Part shown: positions 9,708 to 19,520 of the stretch, in pieces
How the letters are laid out: the number at the start of each line of letters is the position of its first letter
How positions within the stretch are numbered: position 1 is the first letter of the stretch
Assembly: GCF_004136015.1 (NCBI RefSeq)
Contig: NZ_CP024866.1
Location: 3,149,522-3,213,521 of the forward strand
Direction of reading: 5' to 3'
Length of the DNA: 64,000 nucleotides
DNA from: Pseudomonas sp. ACM7
GTDB taxonomy: Bacteria; Pseudomonadota; Gammaproteobacteria; Pseudomonadales; Pseudomonadaceae
Notes under the pieces: model-generated
What the model was told of the DNA's origin: nothing
The model's input: the letters and a program-made list of their open reading frames with translations, nothing else
The model's database searches: none
Translations under genes and position numbers: made by a program

Positions 9708-11180
9708 TTAGAAAACCGAGGCGTAATCGCCCAGTTCGACCTGTACCGATTTGATGCGTGTGAAGTTGTTCAGCGAGCTGATGCCGTTTTCACGGCCCAC
9801 GCCCGACTGCTTGTAGCCGCCAACCGGCATCTTGGCGTCGGACTCGCCCCAGGCGTTGATCCAGCAGATACCGGCTTCCAGTTGATGAATCACGCGGTGA
9901 GCGCGGTTCAGGTCCTTGGTGACGACGCCAGCGGCGAGGCCGAAGTCGGTGTCGTTGGCACGACGGATCACTTCTTCTTCGGTTTCGTAGGTCAGGATGC
10001 TCATCACCGGGCCAAAGATTTCTTCGCGAACGATGGTCATCTCGTCGGTGCAGTCGGTGAACACGGTCGGTGCCACGAACGCGCCTTTGGCGAATTCGCC
10101 TTCGGTCAGACGGCTGCCGCCGCACAGCACGCGAGCGCCTTCTTCCTTACCTTTGGCGATGTAACCCAGCACACTTTCCATGTGGGCGAAGCTGACCAGC
10201 GGGCCGAAGTTGGTGTTCTCGTCTTCCGGGTTGCCAACGCGGATGCGGGCAACGCGCTCAACGATCTTGGCTTCGAACGCGGCTTTCAGGTGGCTCGGCA
10301 CGAACACGCGAGTGCCGTTGGTGCAGACCTGACCGGAGCTGTAGAAGTTGGCCATCATGGCGGTGTCGGCGGCGCGATCGAGGTCGGCGTCGTCGAAGAT
10401 GATCAGCGGGGATTTGCCGCCCAGTTCCATGGTCACGTCTTTCAGCGACGAAGCGGAAGCGCTGGCCATGACCTTCTTGCCGGTGTCGGTGCCGCCGGTG
10501 AAGGAGATTTTTTCGATGCGTGGGTGCTCGGTCAACCAAGTGCCGACTTCACGGCCGCTGCCGGTCAGCACGTTGAACACGCCAGCCGGAACGCCGGCTT
10601 CGGTGTAGATCTCGGCCAGTTTCAGCGTGGTCAGGGAAGTGACTTCGCTTGGCTTGAAGATCATCGCGTTACCGGCCGCCAGGGCTGGTGCGGATTTCCA
10701 CAGGGCGATCTGGATTGGGTAGTTCCACGCGCCGATACCGGCCACGACGCCCAGCGGCTCGCGACGGGTGTAGACGAACGACGTGGTGCGCAGCGGGATC
10801 TGCTCGCCTTCGATGGCCGGCACCAGACCTGCGTAGTACTCCAGCACGTCAGCGCCGGTGACGATGTCGACGTACTTGGTTTCGGAGAACGACTTACCGG
10901 TGTCCAGGGTTTCCAGAGCAGCCAGTTCATCGTTGCGCTCGCGCAGGATGTCGACGGCACGACGCAGGATGCGCGAACGCTCCATGGCGGTCATCGCAGC
11001 CCAGATTTTCTGGCCCTTTTCGGCGCTGACGACGGCGCGCTCAACGTCTGACTGGGTCGCACGTTGTACGGTTGCGAGGACTTCACCGTTAGCCGGGTTG
11101 ATGGCTTCGAAAGTGGCGTCGCTGCTGGCGTCACTGTAGCCGCCATCGATGTAGAGTTTTTGCAGTTCGAAACGGGCCAT
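9708..11180 (-). CDS. betB: Betaine aldehyde dehydrogenase BetB
   Basis: An NAD(P)-dependent aldehyde dehydrogenase converting betaine aldehyde to glycine betaine. The general-base Glu lies in [13 protein letters not shown] and the nucleophilic Cys in [14 protein letters not shown] about 35 residues later; the cofactor-site segment [12 protein letters not shown] is also present. The 490-residue length equals that of Pseudomonas BetB. It starts at 11180 after an AGGA-type site. It lies between betI and betA on the same strand, 108 bases from betI, so it belongs to the BetI-controlled operon. Confidence 0.97.
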   Translation of the reverse strand: MARFELQKLYIDGGYSDASSDATFEAINPANGEVLATVQRATQSDVERAVVSAEKGQKIWAAMTAMERSRILRRAVDILRERNDELAALETLDTGKSFSETKYVDIVTGADVLEYYAGLVPAIEGEQIPLRTTSFVYTRREPLGVVAGIGAWNYPIQIALWKSAPALAAGNAMIFKPSEVTSLTTLKLAEIYTEAGVPAGVFNVLTGSGREVGTWLTEHPRIEKISFTGGTDTGKKVMASASASSLKDVTMELGGKSPLIIFDDADLDRAADTAMMANFYSSGQVCTNGTRVFVPSHLKAAFEAKIVERVARIRVGNPEDENTNFGPLVSFAHMESVLGYIAKGKEEGARVLCGGSRLTEGEFAKGAFVAPTVFTDCTDEMTIVREEIFGPVMSILTYETEEEVIRRANDTDFGLAAGVVTKDLNRAHRVIHQLEAGICWINAWGESDAKMPVGGYKQSGVGRENGISSLNNFTRIKSVQVELGDYASVF

Positions 11181-11288
11181 ATAGTCCTCGCAAGAGCATA
11201 AGTTGGTTGGCGGTAACCACTGGGCGTGCCTTATAGCTTGGGCAACGCTGGTCAGTGGCGGTTCAGGTGCTGAGCGGTTCTGTGTGCT

Positions 11289-11882
11289 CTAACTCACCTG
11301 CTTGGCCAGTTGGAAATCCATGTATTCGTAAGCGATCTGGTGCGCCTGCTCGGTGTCGAAAGCATCTCCCGACAACGCGCCGCGCAACCACAAACCGTCG
11401 ATGAGGGCTGCCAGGCCCCGGGCTGCACTGCGCGCGGTATCGAGCGGCAATACACGGCGGAACTGGCAGCACAGGTTGGAATACAGACGGTGATCGTTGA
11501 TCCGCTGCAACCTGTGCAAAGACGGGTGGTGCATGCTGGTGGCCCAGAAGGCCAGCCAGGTTTTCATTGCCGGGCCATTGACCTGGCTGGCGTCGAAGTT
11601 GCCTTCGATAATCACCTGGAGGTGGGCCCGCGGGCTGCTGTCCTCCAGCGCCTGACGGCGCGCGGTGACGTTCTCGCTGAGGACGCTCATCAGATACTGC
11701 GCCGTGGCAGCGATCAGGCCGTTCTTGTCCTGAAAGTAATGACTGATGATGCCATTCGAGACACCGGCCAAACGGGCGATCAGCGCAATGCTGGCGTCCC
11801 CCATTCCGACCTGATCTACCGCCTGCAATGTGGCTTCGATCAACTGCTGGCGGCGGATGGGTTGCATACCGACCTTGGGCAT
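11289..11882 (-). CDS. betI: TetR-family repressor BetI
   Basis: A choline-responsive repressor of the bet genes. The N-terminal TetR helix-turn-helix is seen as [21 protein letters not shown] at about residues 33-53; the C-terminal two thirds is the ligand-binding helical domain. I chose the start MPKVGM at 11882 because AAGGAG lies 9 bases upstream; an in-frame ATG at 11891 overlaps that site. This gives 197 residues, the family's usual length. A perfect 20-base palindrome at 11953-11972, about 70 bases upstream, is the evident operator, so BetI should be autoregulated and also control divergent betT. Confidence 0.96.
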   Translation of the reverse strand: MPKVGMQPIRRQQLIEATLQAVDQVGMGDASIALIARLAGVSNGIISHYFQDKNGLIAATAQYLMSVLSENVTARRQALEDSSPRAHLQVIIEGNFDASQVNGPAMKTWLAFWATSMHHPSLHRLQRINDHRLYSNLCCQFRRVLPLDTARSAARGLAALIDGLWLRGALSGDAFDTEQAHQIAYEYMDFQLAKQVS

Positions 11883-11952
11883 CTTGCACATCTCCTTAGG
11901 CCTTCCGGCGGACGTAAAACGTCTATCGGATTGAAGGCCAGTCTATTTTGTT

Positions 11953-11972
11953 TTGATTGAACGTTCAATCAA
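11953..11972. promoter_or_regulatory. BetI operator palindrome
   Basis: TTGATTGAACGTTCAATCAA is a perfect 20-base palindrome centred between betI and betT. Length, position and TetR-type symmetry fit the known BetI operator of gamma-proteobacteria. No second copy was noticed in the window. Confidence 0.85.
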
Positions 11973-12056
11973 CAAAGAATAAGATCTGCGACAATTCGTC
12001 GCTGCCTACAGGTTTTTCCTACATGTAGTTGGCGGAAAAACGACATCCGAAACGCT

Positions 12057-12099
12057 CGAAACCCACGCGCTATGGCGCTCCCGGGTTTCGGGCTTTTTT
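12057..12099 (+). terminator. Terminator-like hairpin in the betT leader
   Basis: CGAAACCC at 12057-12064 pairs with GGGTTTCG at 12083-12090, followed by GGC and six T. It lies on the betT coding strand about 105 bases before the chosen ATG, with no plus-strand gene upstream. It may attenuate betT transcription or end a short leader RNA; neither is shown. Confidence 0.5.
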
Positions 12100-12203
12100 C
12101 GGGGTGTCTTTATATCACCCGCTGGTCGGCTGCCAACTAACCGATTGGTCGGGTAACGCGTTGCCTTGTGTTCTTCTCTCGCACTGCCTGGAGCATCTGT
12201 GCC

Positions 12204-14210
12204 ATGAGTTCTGCCTCTCTTATAAAGACCCCACCCGAGAAGGTGACGGTCAACGGTTGGGTGTTCTACACCTCTACCGCGTTGATCCTGTTGTTGACCG
12301 CCATTCTGATTATCGCCCCGCAAGAGGCTGGCAGATTGCTCGGTATTGCCCAGGCCTGGTTGTCCCGCAGCTTCGGCTGGTACTACATGGTGGTGATCGC
12401 CGCTTACCTGGTCTTCGTGGTCGGCCTGGCGTTTTCGTCCTACGGCAAGCTCAAACTGGGCAGCAAGGACGACACCCCGGACTTCAGCTACGGCGCCTGG
12501 GCGGGGATGCTGTTCTCGTCGGGTATCGGTATTTCGCTGTTGTACTTCGGTGCTTCCGAGCCGCTGGACCACTACTTCAATCCGCCGGAAGGCGTTGCCG
12601 GCAGCAACCTCGCTGCACGTCAGGCGGTTCAGCTGACGTTCCTGCACTGGGGCCTGCATGGCTGGGCGATCTACGCATTGGTCGGCCTGGCCGTGGCGTA
12701 CTTTGCCTACCGTCATAACCAGCCGCTGGCGTTGCGTTCGGCGCTGTATCCGCTGGTGGGCGAGCGTTGGGTCAAAGGCGCGGCCGGTCACGCGGTGGAC
12801 GGCTTCGGCATGTTCGTGACCCTGCTGGGGCTGGTGACCAACCTGGGGATTGGTTCGTTGCAAGTGTCGTCGGGGCTTGAAAACCTGTTCGGCATGGAAC
12901 ACAGCAATACCAATCTGCTGATCGTGATCATCGTGATGAGCACCGTGGCGACTATCGCTGCCGTGTCCGGCGTGGAAAACGGCATCCGCCGTCTGTCCAA
13001 CCTGAACATCGTGCTGTTCAGCGGTCTGCTGATTTTCGTGCTGTTGTTCGGCCCGACCCTGCACCTGCTTAACGGCTTCGTGCAAAACATCGGCGACTAC
13101 CTGAACGGCGTGGTGCTGAAGACTTTCGACCTCTATGTGTACGAAGGCGACAGTGAGAAGTCCGACCGCTGGTTGGGTCTGTGGACCGTGTTCTATTGGG
13201 CCTGGTGGATTTCCTGGGCCCCATTCGTCGGCATGTTCATCGCGCGTATTTCCCGTGGTCGCACGGTGCGTGAACTGGTGGCCGGCGTACTGCTGATCCC
13301 GCTGGGCTTCACCTTGGCGTGGTTGTCGATTTTCGGTAACTCGGCCCTGGACCTGGTGATGAACCATGGTGCGGTGGAGCTCGGAAAGACGGCGCTGGAA
13401 CAGCCGTCGATGGCGATTTACCAGTTGCTGGAGCATTACCCGGCGTCGAAGATTGTGATCGGCGTGTCGATCTTTGTCGGTTTCGTGCTGTTCCTGACCC
13501 CGGCGGATTCCGGCGCGGTGATGATGGCCAACCTTTCCTGCAAGGGCGGTAACGTCGACGAAGACGCCCCGCACTGGCTGCGGATCTTCTGGTCGGCGGT
13601 GATCACGCTGGTGACCATCGGCCTGCTGTTCGCCGGTAACTTCGAAGCCATGCAAACCATGGTGGTGCTCGCCGGTCTGCCGTTCTCGGTGGTGCTGGTG
13701 TTCTTCATGTTTGGCCTGCACAAGGCCATGCGCCAGGACGTGCAGATCGAACAGGAGCAAGCGGAGCTGGCTGCGCGCGGTCGTCGTGGTTTCAGCGAGC
13801 GTTTGACGCAGCTGGACTTGCAGCCGAATCAGTCGATTGTTCAGCGTTTCATGGACAAGCAAGTCAGCCCGGCGCTGGAAGATGCAGCTGTGCAATTGCG
13901 TGCTCAGGGTCTGGATGTGCAGACGTTGCTGGGCAAGTCGAAACGCTGCATGGGCGTGCGGATCGAGATGGAAGAGGGCAACCCTTTTGTCTACGAAGTG
14001 AGCCTGGACGGCTATCTGGCAGCGGCGAGCGACATGGTTTCGGCTGAAAGTGCTGATGAGCCCCGCGCACGTTACTACCGCGCCGAGGTGTACCTGCACA
14101 ACGGCAGCCAGGACTACGACTTGATGGGCTTCACTTCGGATCAGATCACCCGTGATGTGCTCGATCAGTTTGAAAGCCATCGGCAGCTCCTTGGCCGGGT
14201 CTATAGCTAA
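12204..14210 (+). CDS. betT: Choline BCCT transporter BetT
   Basis: A secondary high-affinity choline importer of the betaine/choline/carnitine family with 12 predicted membrane segments. The BCCT signature region WTVFYWAWWISWAPFVGMF, with the aromatic choline-box residues, is present near position 340. The long hydrophilic C-terminal tail (about 170 residues after TM12) is typical of BetT. I chose MSSASLIK at 12204, which gives 668 residues; the upstream codon at 12168 adds a poor leader. It is divergent from betIBA and shares the BetI operator region. A bidirectional hairpin at 14378-14408 ends it. Confidence 0.93.
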   Translation: MSSASLIKTPPEKVTVNGWVFYTSTALILLLTAILIIAPQEAGRLLGIAQAWLSRSFGWYYMVVIAAYLVFVVGLAFSSYGKLKLGSKDDTPDFSYGAWAGMLFSSGIGISLLYFGASEPLDHYFNPPEGVAGSNLAARQAVQLTFLHWGLHGWAIYALVGLAVAYFAYRHNQPLALRSALYPLVGERWVKGAAGHAVDGFGMFVTLLGLVTNLGIGSLQVSSGLENLFGMEHSNTNLLIVIIVMSTVATIAAVSGVENGIRRLSNLNIVLFSGLLIFVLLFGPTLHLLNGFVQNIGDYLNGVVLKTFDLYVYEGDSEKSDRWLGLWTVFYWAWWISWAPFVGMFIARISRGRTVRELVAGVLLIPLGFTLAWLSIFGNSALDLVMNHGAVELGKTALEQPSMAIYQLLEHYPASKIVIGVSIFVGFVLFLTPADSGAVMMANLSCKGGNVDEDAPHWLRIFWSAVITLVTIGLLFAGNFEAMQTMVVLAGLPFSVVLVFFMFGLHKAMRQDVQIEQEQAELAARGRRGFSERLTQLDLQPNQSIVQRFMDKQVSPALEDAAVQLRAQGLDVQTLLGKSKRCMGVRIEMEEGNPFVYEVSLDGYLAAASDMVSAESADEPRARYYRAEVYLHNGSQDYDLMGFTSDQITRDVLDQFESHRQLLGRVYS

Positions 14211-14257
14211 AACTTGATAGGACGCGGAGTTTCGATCTGAAGCACCGCGTCGTGTTC

Positions 14258-14332
14258 TTCGCGAGCAAGCCCGCTCCCACATTTGATCTGAGTCGTTCAC
14301 AAATCCAATGTGGGAGCGGGCTTGCTCGCGAA
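14258..14332. repeat. REP doublet (REPIN) 4
   Basis: Inverted REP cores with a short centre between betT and the cbcV terminator. Confidence 0.9.
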
Positions 14333-14377
14333 GGGGCCATCAGCTTCGACGCCGCATTACCCGATGTCCCGATAAAC

Positions 14378-14408
14378 AAAAACGCCGCGATCCTCTCGCG
14401 GCGTTTTT
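14378..14408. terminator. Bidirectional rho-independent terminator betT / cbcV
   Basis: AAAAACGCCGCGA at 14378-14390 pairs perfectly over 13 bases with TCGCGGCGTTTTT at 14396-14408. The flanking A and T runs make it work on both strands, between convergent betT and cbcV. Confidence 0.92.
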
Positions 14409-14420
14409 GTGTGTGTTGCC

Positions 14421-15599
14421 TTAACCCAGGTTCTTGCCGAGCAGTGCGTGATACAGCTCACTGTCACCGAGAATCCCGACCACCTTGTTGTTGTCGTGCA
14501 GCACCAGTTTGTTGCCCGTCTGATATCGAATCTGCAGCGCTTCGCGCATGCCGATGTTCGAATCCACTACCGTTGGCCGACGACCCAACCCTTCAACCGC
14601 TTGACCCGGCACCCAGTTCTGCAGATCCAGGCTCGCGCCGTTCTGACGAGCGCCCTTGATGGTGTTGCCTTCCGCCAGGTCCAGCCACGAATCGCCGCCC
14701 GGATCCAGGCATACCGAACCGTTGATGCGTTTGCAGTTGTCGAGGGTGCGCATCAGGCTGCGACCGCACAGTACGTTCAGCGGGTTGGTGTGGGCCACGA
14801 AGGTCCGCACGTAATCGTCCGCAGGGTTCAACACGATCTCTTCCGGCACGCTGTACTGAACAATGCGGCCGTCTTTCATGATTGCGATACGGCTGCCGAG
14901 CTTCAGGGCTTCATCGAGGTCGTGGCTCACGAACACGATGGTTTTGTTCAGCTTGCTTTGCAGTTCCAGCAGTTCGTCTTGCAGGCCTTGGCGGATCAGC
15001 GGGTCGAGGGCCGAGAACGGTTCGTCCATCAGCAGAATGTCGGCGTCCATCGCCAGCGCGCGGGCCAGGCCCACACGTTGCTGCATACCACCGGAGAGCT
15101 CGTCCGGCTTCTTGTTGCGCCACTGGGTCAGGCCCACCAGCTCAAGCTTCTCGTCCACCAGTTTGCGGCGTTCCTTCTCCGGACGACCCTGCATTTCCAG
15201 ACCAAAGCTGATGTTCTCGCGAACGGTCAGCCAAGGCATCAGGGCGAATTTCTGGAACACCATCGCAATGCGCTTGGTGCGCATCATTTTCAGTTCCGCC
15301 GGGGTGCAGGACGCGATGTCGATCTGCTTGCCTTCGTGCTCGACGAACAACTTGCCACGGCTGACGGTGTTGAGGCCGTTGATGCAGCGCAGCAAGCTGG
15401 ACTTGCCGGAGCCGGACAGGCCCATCAGTACACAGATTTCACCTTTTTCGACATCCAGGCTGGCCTTTTCAACGCCAACAATCTGCCCGGTCTTTTTCAG
15501 GATCTGGTCGCGTGTCATGCCCTGGTCGAGGAGTTTCAAGGCCTCGCGCGGGTCTTTGGAGAAGATTACGTCGACGTCTTCGAAGCGAATAATGCTCAT
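14421..15599 (-). CDS. cbcV: Choline ABC transporter ATPase CbcV
   Basis: The cytoplasmic ATPase of the CbcXWV quaternary-amine importer (ProV/OpuA class). It has Walker A MGLSGSGKSSLLR near residue 55, signature LSGGMQQRVGLARAL near 165, Walker B ILLMDEPFSALD near 185 and the H-loop VSHDLDE near 218. The C-terminal about 115 residues resemble the regulatory CBS-like tail of OpuAA proteins. It overlaps the stop of cbcW by four bases (ATGA), showing translational coupling. At 392 residues the length is normal. Confidence 0.93.
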   Translation of the reverse strand: MSIIRFEDVDVIFSKDPREALKLLDQGMTRDQILKKTGQIVGVEKASLDVEKGEICVLMGLSGSGKSSLLRCINGLNTVSRGKLFVEHEGKQIDIASCTPAELKMMRTKRIAMVFQKFALMPWLTVRENISFGLEMQGRPEKERRKLVDEKLELVGLTQWRNKKPDELSGGMQQRVGLARALAMDADILLMDEPFSALDPLIRQGLQDELLELQSKLNKTIVFVSHDLDEALKLGSRIAIMKDGRIVQYSVPEEIVLNPADDYVRTFVAHTNPLNVLCGRSLMRTLDNCKRINGSVCLDPGGDSWLDLAEGNTIKGARQNGASLDLQNWVPGQAVEGLGRRPTVVDSNIGMREALQIRYQTGNKLVLHDNNKVVGILGDSELYHALLGKNLG

Positions 15600-16441
15600 G
15601 CGTCACCCCCTACTTTGGCTTCGGGTTGTTTGCAGATACGGTCGAGCATGATCGCCAGCAGTACGATCGCCAGGCCGGCTTCGAAGCCCAGGGCGATATC
15701 AGCAGTGTTCAGTGCGTTGACCACGGGTTTGCCCAGGCCGTCGGCGCCCACCAGTGCCGCGATCACCACCATCGACAGCGACAGCATGATGCACTGGGTA
15801 ATACCGGCCGCGATGCTTGGCATGGCGTGGGGCAGTTCAATCCGTGAAAGCAGTTGACGGCGCGAGCAGCCGAAGGCTTTGCCGGCGTCCATCAGTTCCT
15901 GCGGAACATCGCGAATGCCCAGGTAGGTCAGGCGGATAGGCGCGGCAATCGCGAACACTACCGTCGAAATCAAGCCCGGGACCACACCCAGACCGAAGAG
16001 GGTCAGGGTAGGAATGAGGTACACGAAGGTCGGTACGGTCTGCATCAGATCGAGCACCGGACGCATCAGTGTGTAGAACATCGGTTTGTGCGCGGCGACG
16101 ATGCCCAACGGCACGCCGATGACCACGCAGACCAGGGTGGCGAACAACACCTGGGCAAGGGTTTCCATGGTTTCCTGCCAGTACCCCAGATTGAGGATCA
16201 GCAGGAAGGAGGCGATGACAAAAACGGTCAGTCCCCACTTTCGTTGAATGAAGTGTGCCAGTAGCGCGATGAGGCCGATCAATGCCAGCGGGTTGAACCA
16301 GGTCAGCGCAAAAGTCACGCCGTGGATCATCGTTTCCAGTGACACGGCGATTGCGTCGAAGGTGCTGGCGCCGTGTTGCGTCAACCATTCAACGAAGCCC
16401 GCGATGTACTGGCCTAAAGGTATTTTCTGATCAATCAGCAT
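15596..16441 (-). CDS. cbcW: Choline ABC transporter permease CbcW
   Basis: The inner-membrane permease of the CbcXWV importer. Hydrophobic segments run throughout, and the EAA-type cytoplasmic loop appears as ELMDAGKAFGCSRRQLLSRI followed by ELPHAMPSIAAGI. I chose MLIDQKIPLGQ at 16441 (281 residues) because the MRTFTT extension to 16459 has no better ribosome site. It lies between the binding-protein gene cbcX and the ATPase gene cbcV. Confidence 0.92.
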   Translation of the reverse strand: MLIDQKIPLGQYIAGFVEWLTQHGASTFDAIAVSLETMIHGVTFALTWFNPLALIGLIALLAHFIQRKWGLTVFVIASFLLILNLGYWQETMETLAQVLFATLVCVVIGVPLGIVAAHKPMFYTLMRPVLDLMQTVPTFVYLIPTLTLFGLGVVPGLISTVVFAIAAPIRLTYLGIRDVPQELMDAGKAFGCSRRQLLSRIELPHAMPSIAAGITQCIMLSLSMVVIAALVGADGLGKPVVNALNTADIALGFEAGLAIVLLAIMLDRICKQPEAKVGGDA

Positions 16442-16507
16442 GGTAGTGAACGTCCGCATGCAAGGAAATAAACAGCCCGGGCGAGCGAACTCGCCCGGCG
16501 TAAGCGA

Positions 16508-17455
16508 TTACTGCGCGAGCTTGGCTTTCACGGCCTCCAGGCCTGGTTTACCGTCAATGGTGGTCACGCCAGCGAGCCAGGTATCGAGGACCTGTGGATT
16601 CTTTTTCAGCCAGGCCTTGGCGGCCGCGTCAGGCTTCATTTTGTCGTCCAGGATGTTGCCCATCAGCGAGCTTTCCATGTCGACGGTGAATTCCAGGTTT
16701 TTCAGCAACTGGCCAACGTTGCTGCATTCCTGGGCATAACCCTTGCGAGTGTTGGTCGCCACGGTGGCGGCACCGAAGTCGGGGCCGAAGTAATCGTCAC
16801 CACCAGTGAGATATTGGATCTTGAAGCGCTTGTTCATCGGGTGGGGCGCCCAGCCGAGGAACACCACGGCGGTATCGCGTTTCTGGGCGCGGTCGACTTG
16901 CGACAGCATGCCCGCTTCGCTGGACTCGACGATCTTGAATCCGGCGTCTTTCAAGCCGAAGGCGTTCTTGTCGATCATACTCTGAATCAGACGGTTGCCA
17001 TCGTTACCCGGTTCGATGCCGTAGATCTTGCCGTCGAGTTCTTTCTTGAATTTCGGAATGTCGGCGAAGTCGTGAAGACCTTTGTCATACAGCGCTTGAG
17101 GTACGGCGAGGGTGTACTTGGCGCCTGTGAGGTTGGTGCGCACGACGTCCACGGTGCCGGCATCGCGATAAGCCTTGATGTCGTTTTCCATGGTCGGCAT
17201 CCAGTTACCCAGGAATACGTCCATGTTCTTGCCGTCGGCCAGGGACTTGTAGGTCACCGGTACGGAAATCATCGTGGTTTTGGTCTTGTAGCCGAGGGCG
17301 TCGAGGACGACGCTGGTGGTGGCGGTCGTTGCGGTGATGTCGGTCCAGCCGACATCGGAGAAGTTTACGGTGCTGCATTGAGCCGGTTCTGCGGCGTGAG
17401 CCAGAAGCGGCAGACTCAGCATGGCGGCCAACAACAACGACGGGGAACCTTTCAT
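16508..17455 (-). CDS. cbcX: Choline-binding periplasmic protein CbcX
   Basis: The substrate-binding protein of the choline importer. A Sec signal peptide (MKGSPSLLLAAMLSLPLLAHA) precedes the mature start AEPAQC; this and the AAGGAG site fix the start at 17455, 42 codons inside the open frame. Aromatic residues expected for cation-pi binding of trimethylammonium are present (VGWTDITATTATT, WAPHPMNK). Length is 315 residues. It is the first gene of cbcXWV, and the 435-base region upstream is shared with sdaB. GbdR is the known activator of this operon in P. aeruginosa. Confidence 0.93.
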   Translation of the reverse strand: MKGSPSLLLAAMLSLPLLAHAAEPAQCSTVNFSDVGWTDITATTATTSVVLDALGYKTKTTMISVPVTYKSLADGKNMDVFLGNWMPTMENDIKAYRDAGTVDVVRTNLTGAKYTLAVPQALYDKGLHDFADIPKFKKELDGKIYGIEPGNDGNRLIQSMIDKNAFGLKDAGFKIVESSEAGMLSQVDRAQKRDTAVVFLGWAPHPMNKRFKIQYLTGGDDYFGPDFGAATVATNTRKGYAQECSNVGQLLKNLEFTVDMESSLMGNILDDKMKPDAAAKAWLKKNPQVLDTWLAGVTTIDGKPGLEAVKAKLAQ

Positions 17456-17890
17456 GGATGGACTCCTTGGTGTTTTTTTTGGCAGTGTTCCGACTGGACC
17501 ACCGCACTTATAGGTTGCGGTTGGATGGCGTTTTGGAGACAGCTCTACCACGGCGCCTTGCAATCGAGTCGATACGATCATGTACCAGTGAAAATCTGAC
17601 GCCTACAGGGGGCGTCGTAACCAGTACAGGGATGGTCGCATCCAGTGTCGGTGACGTCGTTTACAGCTTTTTTCAGCCCTCTTTGCCCCTCTGATCCGCA
17701 AAAAAACGGCGAAAACGCAGCGTCAAAGGCCCGCGGCGTTGGTGGGCATGAGTGCGTCGGTGTGAGACGTCGAACGACATGACAAAAGGCTGATGATGCG
17801 GCCATCTCGGCGGATTGCAGCTTGAGCGTAGCAGCTCCGTCACTGGGCGCTTTTGCGTCTGGAGTAGGCACATCCAGGAGTTCGGCAGTA
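17456..17890. promoter_or_regulatory. cbcX-sdaB divergent promoter region
   Basis: A 435-base gap between divergent cbcX and sdaB, both of which belong to the GbdR regulon in P. aeruginosa. I see no gene, REP element or clear palindrome. GbdR sites are expected here, but I cannot place them from sequence alone. Confidence 0.45.
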
Positions 17891-19267
17891 ATGGCTATCA
17901 GTGTTTTCGACCTGTTCAAAATCGGCATCGGCCCTTCCAGTTCGCACACCGTGGGGCCTATGCGGGCCGCCGCGTTGTTCGTGCAAGGTTTGCGTGAGCA
18001 GGGTCTTTTGGAACAAGTAAGGCGCGTCGAAGTTCAGCTTTATGGTTCGTTGTCGGCCACCGGCATCGGTCACGGCAGCGACAACGCAGTGATCATGGGC
18101 CTGATGGGCGAGTGGCCGGACGCGATCGATCCATCGCAAATCGGCATTCGCATCGAAACCCTGCGCGAAACCCGCACGCTGTTGCTCGACGGTCGTTTGT
18201 CAGTCCCGTTCAACTGGGCCCGGGACATGCGCCTGATCGACGAGAACCTGCCGTTCCACCCCAACGCCATGACGCTGATCGTCGACGGTGATGACGGCGA
18301 GCTGCATCGCGACACCTACTATTCCATCGGCGGCGGTTTTGTCGTCGATGAAGCACAAGCCTCCAGCGGTGTGGTGGACCTGGACCGCACGGTGTTGCCG
18401 TACGATTTTTCCAGTGCCGCCGAGCTGCTCAGCCTCTGTAAGCAGCACAACTTGCGCGTCGCCGAATTGATGATGGCCAACGAGAAGGTCTGGCGCAGCG
18501 AAGAGGAAATCCGCGCCGGCCTGATGAAGCTTTGGCGGGCCATGCAGGATTGCGTCGAACAAGGTCTCAAGCACGAAGGTATCTTGCCCGGTGGCCTGAA
18601 TGTGCGTCGTCGCGCGGCCAAACTGCACCGCAGCCTGCAAGAACTGAACAAGCCCAATGTGATCGGCTCGACCTTGAGCGCCATGGAGTGGGTCAACCTG
18701 TTCGCCCTGGCGGTCAACGAAGAAAATGCCGCTGGCGGGCGCATGGTGACTGCGCCGACCAATGGCGCGGCGGGGATCATTCCGGCGGTGCTGCACTACT
18801 TTATGAAGTTCAGCGAGGTGGTGACTGACGCCAACGTAGTCGACTATTTCCTCAGTGCGGCGGCGGTAGGGATTCTGTGCAAGAAGAACGCTTCGATTTC
18901 CGGTGCCGAAGTCGGCTGCCAGGGCGAGGTCGGTTCGGCCTGCGCCATGGCGGCGGCCGGGCTGGCGGAGATTCTGGGTGCCACACCGGAGCAGCTGTGC
19001 AACGCGGCGGAAATCGGCCTGGAACACAACCTCGGCCTGACCTGCGACCCGGTGGGCGGGTTGGTGCAAGTGCCGTGCATCGAGCGCAATGCGATTGCCG
19101 CGGTGAAGGCGATCAACGCGGCGCAGATGGCGCTGCGTGGCGACGGTCAGCACTTTATCTCGCTGGATCGGGTGATCCGCACCATGCGTGATACTGGTGC
19201 GGACATGCATGACAAATATAAAGAGACATCGCGGGGTGGGTTGGCGGTTAGCGCGGTTGAGTGCTGA
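17891..19267 (+). CDS. sdaB: L-serine ammonia-lyase (serine dehydratase)
   Basis: An iron-sulfur L-serine dehydratase producing pyruvate and ammonia, the exit point of choline-derived carbon after glycine is turned to serine. The N-terminal beta domain begins VFDLFKIGIGPSSSHTVGPM; the alpha domain has the conserved NVIGSTLSAMEWVNLFALAV-type substrate stretch and cysteines at CKKNAS, GCQGEVGSACAMA and LTCDPVGGLVQVPC that hold the 4Fe-4S cluster. The start at 17891 follows AGGAG and gives 458 residues, the standard size. The cbcXWV-sdaB-gbdR neighbourhood corresponds to PA5376-PA5380, hence the sdaB name. Confidence 0.93.
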   Translation: MAISVFDLFKIGIGPSSSHTVGPMRAAALFVQGLREQGLLEQVRRVEVQLYGSLSATGIGHGSDNAVIMGLMGEWPDAIDPSQIGIRIETLRETRTLLLDGRLSVPFNWARDMRLIDENLPFHPNAMTLIVDGDDGELHRDTYYSIGGGFVVDEAQASSGVVDLDRTVLPYDFSSAAELLSLCKQHNLRVAELMMANEKVWRSEEEIRAGLMKLWRAMQDCVEQGLKHEGILPGGLNVRRRAAKLHRSLQELNKPNVIGSTLSAMEWVNLFALAVNEENAAGGRMVTAPTNGAAGIIPAVLHYFMKFSEVVTDANVVDYFLSAAAVGILCKKNASISGAEVGCQGEVGSACAMAAAGLAEILGATPEQLCNAAEIGLEHNLGLTCDPVGGLVQVPCIERNAIAAVKAINAAQMALRGDGQHFISLDRVIRTMRDTGADMHDKYKETSRGGLAVSAVEC

Positions 19268-19290
19268 GTCAGTAATACCGAGTTGCCTGC

Positions 19291-19372
19291 TTCGCGAGCA
19301 AGCCCGCTCCCACATTCGACCGCATTACCCTGAGAGAACTCGGTCAACTGTGGGAGCGAGCTTGCTCGCGAA
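19291..19372. repeat. REP doublet (REPIN) 5
   Basis: Inverted REP cores just after sdaB; the right arm is the GAGCGAGCTTGCTCGC variant. Confidence 0.88.
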
Positions 19373-19497
19373 GGCGCCAGACCAGTCAAAACTGCGCGCT
19401 AAGTGAACACCGGAATCAAAACGCGCCACGTTTTGGCGCGTCGCTTACAGATAAGCGACTTGCCCGAGATCCGGGATCCAAGTTGGCCATTACCGCC

Positions 19498-19520
19498 TGT
19501 CACCTGTGCTTGTGGTGACA
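19498..19520. promoter_or_regulatory. Inverted repeat upstream of gbdR
   Basis: TGTCACC (19498-19504) and GGTGACA (19514-19520) are perfect inverted heptamers with a 9-base spacer, about 290 bases before gbdR. This could be an operator; no family can be assigned. Confidence 0.3.

Larger units (their letters stand above)
11883..12203. promoter_or_regulatory. betI-betT divergent regulatory region
   Basis: A 321-base intergenic region serving both betIBA (minus) and betT (plus). It contains the BetI palindrome at 11953-11972 and a terminator-like hairpin at 12057-12099 in the betT leader. On the minus strand a possible promoter TTGAAC-17-TAGACT overlaps the palindrome, which is where a repressor would block RNA polymerase. 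Confidence 0.7.

Noticed and set aside
12006..14300. 764-residue open frame antisense to betT
   Set aside because: It is a low-complexity His/Gln/Arg-rich shadow of betT, begins inside a REP element and has no ribosome site.
19421..19441. Hairpin ACGCGCCA/TGGCGCGT as the sdaB terminator
   Set aside because: No T run follows on either strand, so terminator function is not supported.
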